From NCBI GenBank assembly GCA_025200525.1, contig CM045767.1:119224021-119288020 (forward strand): a DNA stretch of 64,000 nt, written 5' to 3'. Of the stretch, positions 58,541 through 64,000 are shown piece after piece. The stretch's first letter is position 1. Each line of letters starts with the position of its first letter. Both the position numbers and the translations under genes were made by a program. Below the pieces are notes generated by a model that was given only the letters and a program-made list of their open reading frames with translations, was not told the origin of the DNA and did not search any database. This DNA is from Camellia lanceoleosa. Taxonomy: Eukaryota > Streptophyta > Magnoliopsida > Ericales > Theaceae.

Positions 58541-60438
58541 AGGGTCTCATATATGATTTAATTTTGTTTTCTACAACTGGGTTGTGTTGACCACCGTATT
58601 TTCTTGTTTGAACTTTTTCAAACCGCTTTTAATCGGTCATTCTTTTCTCTTTTAGTTTAATAAATTTGGTATAACATACTTATGTCTACCCCACTATCAT
58701 TTCGATTCCCATCTGAACAATCACACACCGCATTTTAACACCTCACTTGCGTGTTCATTATATTATGGCATCACTTTCATGTTGTTGCATCGCAACACAA
58801 ATGCTTGTGGTTTGTTTGCAATCAGGTACATCATACCAAACATGAACCCAAAACTCACTGCTTCAAATAATTCTAATGGCAATGGAATATTATGTTTGGG
58901 TGAAATGGTGTCTCTATAATTATAATTATAATGGAAATGGCAATTTAATCAAGGCCGTACATATTTTGAAAGGGGGGAGATGGCCTCTTTGTCATTTGTA
59001 TTGGTGTTCATTATCATGATCTTGTAAGGGTCCATATATGGTGCGTTTTGTTTCTTATACATTGGCAACGGTAATGGTGTTTAGTGGTTGTGTTTTTGTT
59101 TTTTATTCCTTTACTTATCGTGATGTAAAGGGTTTGAGCATATTTAGGAATTAACTTACGCGATTTTGGGATGTAAATTGGTTTTGTGGTAGCAGATGTT
59201 TGGATTGGGTGGGCGCGTAGGGGATCTTCGTTACGCCCTGACTTTCATGGTATTTTATTAGTCCAATTTCTATTTGTGGTGCACATTTTCAAACGTAAAA
59301 TATTGAAATGTCACTCATGGCGAGGATAACAGTCATTAGACAAAATTAATCCCAAGGTGTATGCTTGTTGGACGTGTTAATTTCATACGGTTAGTAATGG
59401 TTTAATGTCGTCCAGTATGGGTGGACTACACATGACCAGAGTTTCATTTAGAGGTTGAATCAGATACACCATACATTACCATAACAAGAAACACTAACAC
59501 AAGTCAAATTTTTATACGTATTATTAGAAACAAATACGATCCCAAATAAATATGCCATAGTTACGGGTAACTCTATTTCTGCTAGTTCAACAGCTTTAAT
59601 ACACATTCATCGACAACACCTAAAACATTGAATATCAAACCAATCCATGTTGTTTTTCCTAACATACAATACAATCAAACACAAATTCTTAACAAACACG
59701 CTGTTCTATGCGTGTTGTCTTCGCATGTCAACTTCCACATAGATCAAACCATGCTTAATCCCATGGTGGCAAAACACGCTTTCAAACCCACACCGTCGCA
59801 TGTCAACTTCCACATAGATCATACCATATTTACATACATAAGTCCGTATGGCATTGCGTAACCAATGTTTTGTACATGCACATTAAAATATAACATACTA
59901 TTTACATATCTTGGACATTACCATCACCATTCAACCATATGGTAATGGACTCTACCATCGCAAATAAGTCAACAACCATTTAAAAGGACAATGACGATTA
60001 GTAGGCATATAAAGAATAATCTTTTCGCACGTAATGTTCGTCGATAATATGGAATAGAAGAAACTATTTGGATTACTTGGCAAATAATATCAACGCATCG
60101 CTTAAAAAAACGGATTCTAACCAACGCTAAAACCGTTGTTGTATCATTCAGCATGATAATAAAGTACTATAGGTCAACTATCCAAACACTTATTTCCTCC
60201 TAATATTCTGTTTTCACACATTACGACTCTAGAACTTGTTACGGGCAATCCACAACAAATACAAAAGTGCCATCATAAACATCTAACCCAACGCCCTTAG
60301 CTATAACTCTTGGTGTCACTTAATTTGTTGTGGTGGTCGGTCACCCATTGTTTCTGTTGAATGTTCACATGTTAGTCTAGCTGTGTACGGGGTAACATGA
60401 AAACTTCCAAAATTACAATTCGACAAGCATGCACATAC
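58541..60438. other. Spacer, no gene recognised
   Basis: May include the 3' part of the MULE. TCGCATGTCAACTTCCACAT (29 bp in full) is directly repeated at 59721 and 59796. No other structure was recognised. Confidence 0.55.
59721..59824. repeat. Direct repeat, 29 bp, period 75
   Basis: 59721-59749 and 59796-59824 are the same 29 bases (ending CACATAGATCA), one difference at most, followed by ACCAT in both. Confidence 0.8.
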
Positions 60439-61669
60439 TGTCACGACCCATCTCGATGACCAAGGCTGGATCGCCACTAGCTAATCCTAAAATCCCACAA
60501 AGTGATTCTAAGTAATTAATTTAAATAACGCAGCGAAATGAAATAAAGAAGGTAGATTAATATCCAAAGCATACATAGAAATTATTATTTATTTTATTTA
60601 TGTAACATCACCAAATACTGATTATAAGGAAAAAAACACATGATATCCATAACAAATTTGAGGTTCTAATCCACAGGGTAAAAGCATCATTCTTTAAATT
60701 TCTGCCCCTGAAAGGGGGTTTTTACAGGTATGAGCACTGGTAGAGTGAGAAATATTATACTGAGAGCATGAGGGTATAAAATCATCATTGATAATTATTT
60801 AGGGTAAAGATGAATAGTTTGATCCAAATAAATTATTTTTAATAATGCATATATAACACGTAAACTATATAACAAAAATAATCATAACAACGTAGACATG
60901 TAATGCAGTAGAGTAAATGGATCCATGACAAACAAAGGACCATAAAGTAGTCAAACAGAGGTCAATGGTTATTTAAGTCCCCTAAGGCGTGGGACTCCCG
61001 ATGTGGTACTTACAAAACATAATTGTTTATGAGGTTATAGTCAAATGTTCTTTAAAATATAAACAAATATATCCATAAGTTTCATTTTAGCAAATAGGGT
61101 TCAGAAATTAAACCACATAATTGAAATATTTATATAATTTATAATCCTTTAAAAAACATAATTTGTATAAGATGATTATGGTAAGTCAAAACATACGTAA
61201 AATATATTATGGTGACTCAAGGTATAATATAACTCACCTAATTAGTAATTCCTAATTGGGCTCCCCTCCTCCGCAAGCTGACTCTCTCACCCGATCACCT
61301 TTGTTGGTTGTTGTTGTTGTTGTTTTTTTTTCTTGATCTCCTCTTCACATCAATTCTCCTATTTATATTAAGCATCAAACTTGCTCAAAAGTTCATAGGG
61401 CACATGTTGCCTAAGCTAGGTAATTGATGCTCTAGAAGGCATGAACTTATCCATTTGGGATAAGTTTGAATAGTTTTTTTATTTACTTTTTATTTATTTA
61501 TTTATCTTTGGGTTCAAATTCTAACATAATTAAACCATTAGATTACATTTTAGCACATGTCATTTAAATGTTTTCCTAGTATTTTTATTTATATATATTT
61601 TTATTTTTATTATTACTATTTTTATTATTATTATTATTATTTTTAATAATTAAACAATTAGGTGTCACA
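60439..61669 (-). repeat. 3' LTR of chromodomain gypsy element
   Basis: 1231 bp. On the minus strand it starts TGTGACACCTAATTG at 61669 right after the purine tract AGAAGGGAGAAA, and ends GATGGGTCGTGACA at 60439. It contains an (ATT)n-rich stretch (about 61595-61650) and (GTT)n (about 61303-61325). The left flank CATAC (60434-60438) would be half of the target duplication. Confidence 0.85.
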
Positions 61670-61682
61670 TTTCTCCCTTCTA
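61670..61682 (-). other. Polypurine tract of chromodomain gypsy element
   Basis: AGAAGGGAGAAA on the minus strand abuts the LTR start TGTGACACC. Confidence 0.7.
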
Positions 61683-63885
61683 AATGGAAGTTTGTCCTCA
61701 AACTTGACATACCTTGGTTTTCAAAAAGTGTGGGTATTTGGCTCGCATTTAGTTTTCAGCTTTCCCAATGAGTTTCTTCAACATGATGATTTCGCCATCA
61801 AACTTTGACAAGAGGTATAGCCTTGTTTCGGAGAATTTGGTCCCGACGATCGAGGATCTGTACGGGTTGTTCTTCATAAGAGAGATTTTCTTGAATTTCG
61901 AGGCTTTCATAATTAACATGTTCTGGATCTTGAAGATATCGTCGAAGCATCAAAACATGGAACACATTGTGAACATTGGACAATTCTGGTGGAAGAGCAA
62001 GACGGTATGCTACAGGGCCGATTCTTTCTAGTATTTCAAATGGTCCGATGTAACGCGGATTCAACTTTCTCGCTTTTCCAAACCGGATGACTCTCTTGTT
62101 GGTGAGACTTTAAGAAAACGTTTCTCCTACATGAAATTCCAAATTGCCTCTCGTATCCGCATAGCTTTTCTGGCAACTTTGAGCTGTGCGAATTTGCTGT
62201 TGGATGAGTTGAATCTTATCACTCGTTATTTGCACGATTTCGGGGCCTAATAGTTTCCTATCTTCGACTTTTGCCCAACATAGGGGTGACCGACATCTCC
62301 TTCCATACAATGCTTCATATGGTGTCATACTGATGCTTGTGTGGTTGCCGTTGTTATAGGCGAATTCCACTTGAGGTAGGTGCTCATCCCAATTACCCTT
62401 GAGGTCTAACACGCACATCCGTAGCATGTCCTCCAAAGTCTGATTTGTTCTTTCGGATTGCTTATCATGGGTGATAAGCATAAACTTCAAGATTGTTCCC
62501 AAAGCTTCTTGCAACTGCTCTGTAAGTGAGATACGAAGGTCTCGGTCAGACACGATTGACACTGGGTTACCATACAATCGAATGATTTCTTTGATGTATA
62601 GAGTGGCGAACTTAGTAAGGGAGTACGTGATTCTGATTGGTAGGAAATGCATTGACTTTGTTAATCGGTCTACTATAACCCATATCGCATCATTCTTTGA
62701 AACTGACTGTGGTAGCCCGACCATGAAGTCCATAGTAATGTGCTTCCATTTCCATTTAGGAATAGGGAGTAGTTGTAATAACCCTGCAGGTTTCTGATGT
62801 TCCGCTTTAACACGTTGACATTGCAAGCATTTGGAGACATGGTCTGCTATGTCTTTTTTCATACCTGTCCACTAGTAGTGTTTTCTCAGATTGTGATACA
62901 TCTTGGTGTTGCCAGGGTGAACTACAAACCTCGAGTTATGAGTTTCCACCAATATCTTATTCTTGAGCTCGCACATCGGCACGAATTTGATTGTGAAATC
63001 TTAGCATCCCATTGCTTATAGTGAAGTCGATCGAGTAGTTTTCTTCAGATTTCTTTTTCTTCAAAAGTTTATCTTCACATTGGCATGCTTTAATTTCTTC
63101 AATCAATGTGGGTTCTACGATTACGTTGGTGAGCAGTCTATTGGTTTTGCAAGGGACGAGAATACATGCCAGACTTCTGGTAGTCTTTCGACTCAATGCG
63201 TCTGCTACCACGTTAGCTTTGCCCGGATGGTGATGGATCTCTACATCGTAGTCCTTCATAAATTCCAGCCATCGATGTTGCTGCATATTCAGTTCTTTCT
63301 ACGTAAATAGATATTTAAGACTCTTGTGATCTGTGTAAATCTCGCAGGTTGCACCGTAGAGATAATGACGCCAGATTTTGAGGGCGAAGATTACTGCAGC
63401 CAATTCTAGATAGTGAATTGGGTAGTTCTTCTCGTGAGTCTTCAGTTGTCGCAAGGCATATGCAATGAATTTTCCATTTTGCATAAGAACACAACCCAAA
63501 CCATTGTATAAGGCGTTGCTATAAATTACAAATCCATCAGTTCCTGGAGGGAGTGCTAGTATAGGAGCTGTCACAAGCCTATTTTTCAACTCCTGGAAGC
63601 AACGCTCGCTTGTCACCCATTCAAAGGGTGTGTTCTTCTCGAGTTAGGGTCAAGGGTGATGCTATCTTCGAGAAATCTTGAACGAAGCATCGGTAATAGC
63701 CGGCTAGACCCAAGAAGCTTCGAATTTTAGACACATTAGTAGGTTGTGGCCAATCCACGATTGCTGCAACTTTTTGGGGATCAACTGAGATGCCATCTTT
63801 GTTGATGACGTGGCCAAGGAAGTGTACACTAGTGATCCAAAATTCGCATTTCTTCAACTTGGCATAAAGTTTGTGATCACGTAGT
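61683..63885 (-). pseudogene. Pol of chromodomain gypsy element: RT end, RNase H, integrase, chromodomain
   Basis: The RT C-terminus starts at the inserted LTR ([16 protein letters not shown], then [13 protein letters not shown] and [14 protein letters not shown]). RNase H (63616-63000) has [19 protein letters not shown], where the family has Asp rather than the Asn after YS, then [12 protein letters not shown] and VVADALSRK. Integrase (62862-62110) has CLQCQRVKAEHQKPAGLL, TMDFMVGLP, VSDRDLRIS and QSERTNQTLEDML. Beyond a stop come NPRYIGPFEILERIG and NVFHVLMLRRY. The chromodomain begins RNKAIPLVKV, is hit by a stop (61798-61800), and continues WRNHHVEETHWE in a shifted frame. Stops occur at 62110 and 63299 among others. 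It is inactive. Confidence 0.87.
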
Positions 63886-64000
63886 TGTAGACGCGCCCCG
63901 AGGGCTTTGCTGCTACAGTTCAGACTCAAATGTCACGATTCTGAATCTAGTCCCGCAAAGTGCAATGCGAGACCGATAAATCACCAAAGAGTCCAAATCC
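63886..64000 (-). repeat. Start of another Tat/Ogre-like LTR (cut by window end)
   Basis: Begins TGTAGACGCGCC, then matches the start of the giant element's LTRs (21177 and 40809): AGTTCAGACTC, ATTCTGAATCT, GTGCAATG and GAGTCCAAATCC in the same order and spacing. The left flank GTAGT (63881-63885) is the likely first half of a target duplication in the RT gene. It is too short to place beyond this family; orientation is inferred from the collinearity with the giant element. Confidence 0.78.

Larger units (their letters stand above)
60439..63885 (-). mobile_element. Chromodomain Ty3/gypsy element (Del/Tekay type), 3' part
   Basis: Reverse strand: RT end, RNase H, integrase, chromodomain, then polypurine tract and 3' LTR. 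The 5' part lies beyond the window or beyond the LTR inserted at 63886. The LTR ends (TGTGACACC ... GGGTCGTGACA) and the chromodomain place it with chromoviruses, gypsy elements that can use their chromodomain to target insertion to chromatin. Confidence 0.88.

Noticed and set aside
59628..59861. 77-codon + strand frame with repeated HVNFHIDQT
   Set aside because: The repeat reflects a 29-bp direct duplication at period 75; no gene family recognised.

Overview
The window is plant nuclear DNA, most likely from a eudicot. It holds the last exon of a type 2 metallothionein gene, spliceosomal introns, a 100-N assembly gap, AT-rich spacers and a deep stack of degraded transposable elements. Apart from the metallothionein exon at the left edge I see no clearly active host gene, and no tRNA, rRNA or bacterial feature.

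Layout. 1-337 is the metallothionein intron and last exon. 338-2595 is AT-rich spacer with one MITE. 2596-13284 is a Ty3/gypsy element of the Tat lineage (+ strand) with an almost uninterrupted gag-pol, a second (archaeal-type) RNase H, and a spliced antisense gene between integrase and the 3' LTR. Its 3' LTR stops abruptly at 13284, where a reverse-strand Ty1/copia fragment (13285-15709) begins. 16412-47217 is a second reverse-strand copia element, split in its gag by a giant reverse-strand Tat/Ogre-like element (21177-46443) with LTRs of about 3.2 kb. One of those LTRs is itself interrupted by a 2495-bp solo LTR (43488-45982) flanked by a perfect ATAGA duplication.

The giant element carries decayed gag-pol on the minus strand, a 9-copy 80-bp tandem array, and two multi-exon + strand genes downstream of integrase: a plant mobile domain (PMD) gene and a second gene resembling the DUF7745 family. 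All are broken by stops.

47218-60438 is spacer with hAT-like and other MITEs, bidirectional degenerate minisatellites, the gap at 51840-51939, and a MuDR/MULE transposase pseudogene (55700-58540). 60439-63885 is the 3' part of a chromodomain gypsy element (Del/Tekay type, reverse strand). It is interrupted at 63886 by the start of another LTR related to the giant element's.

The order of events can be read from the nesting: copia 2, then the giant Tat element inside it, then the solo LTR inside that. The Tat element at 2596 looks youngest: its LTRs differ at 9 of 351 aligned positions, against roughly one in ten for copia 2. The most interesting point is that both Tat elements carry spliced, host-like gene cassettes antisense to gag-pol. 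All similarity statements come from reading motifs by eye; no database search was run.
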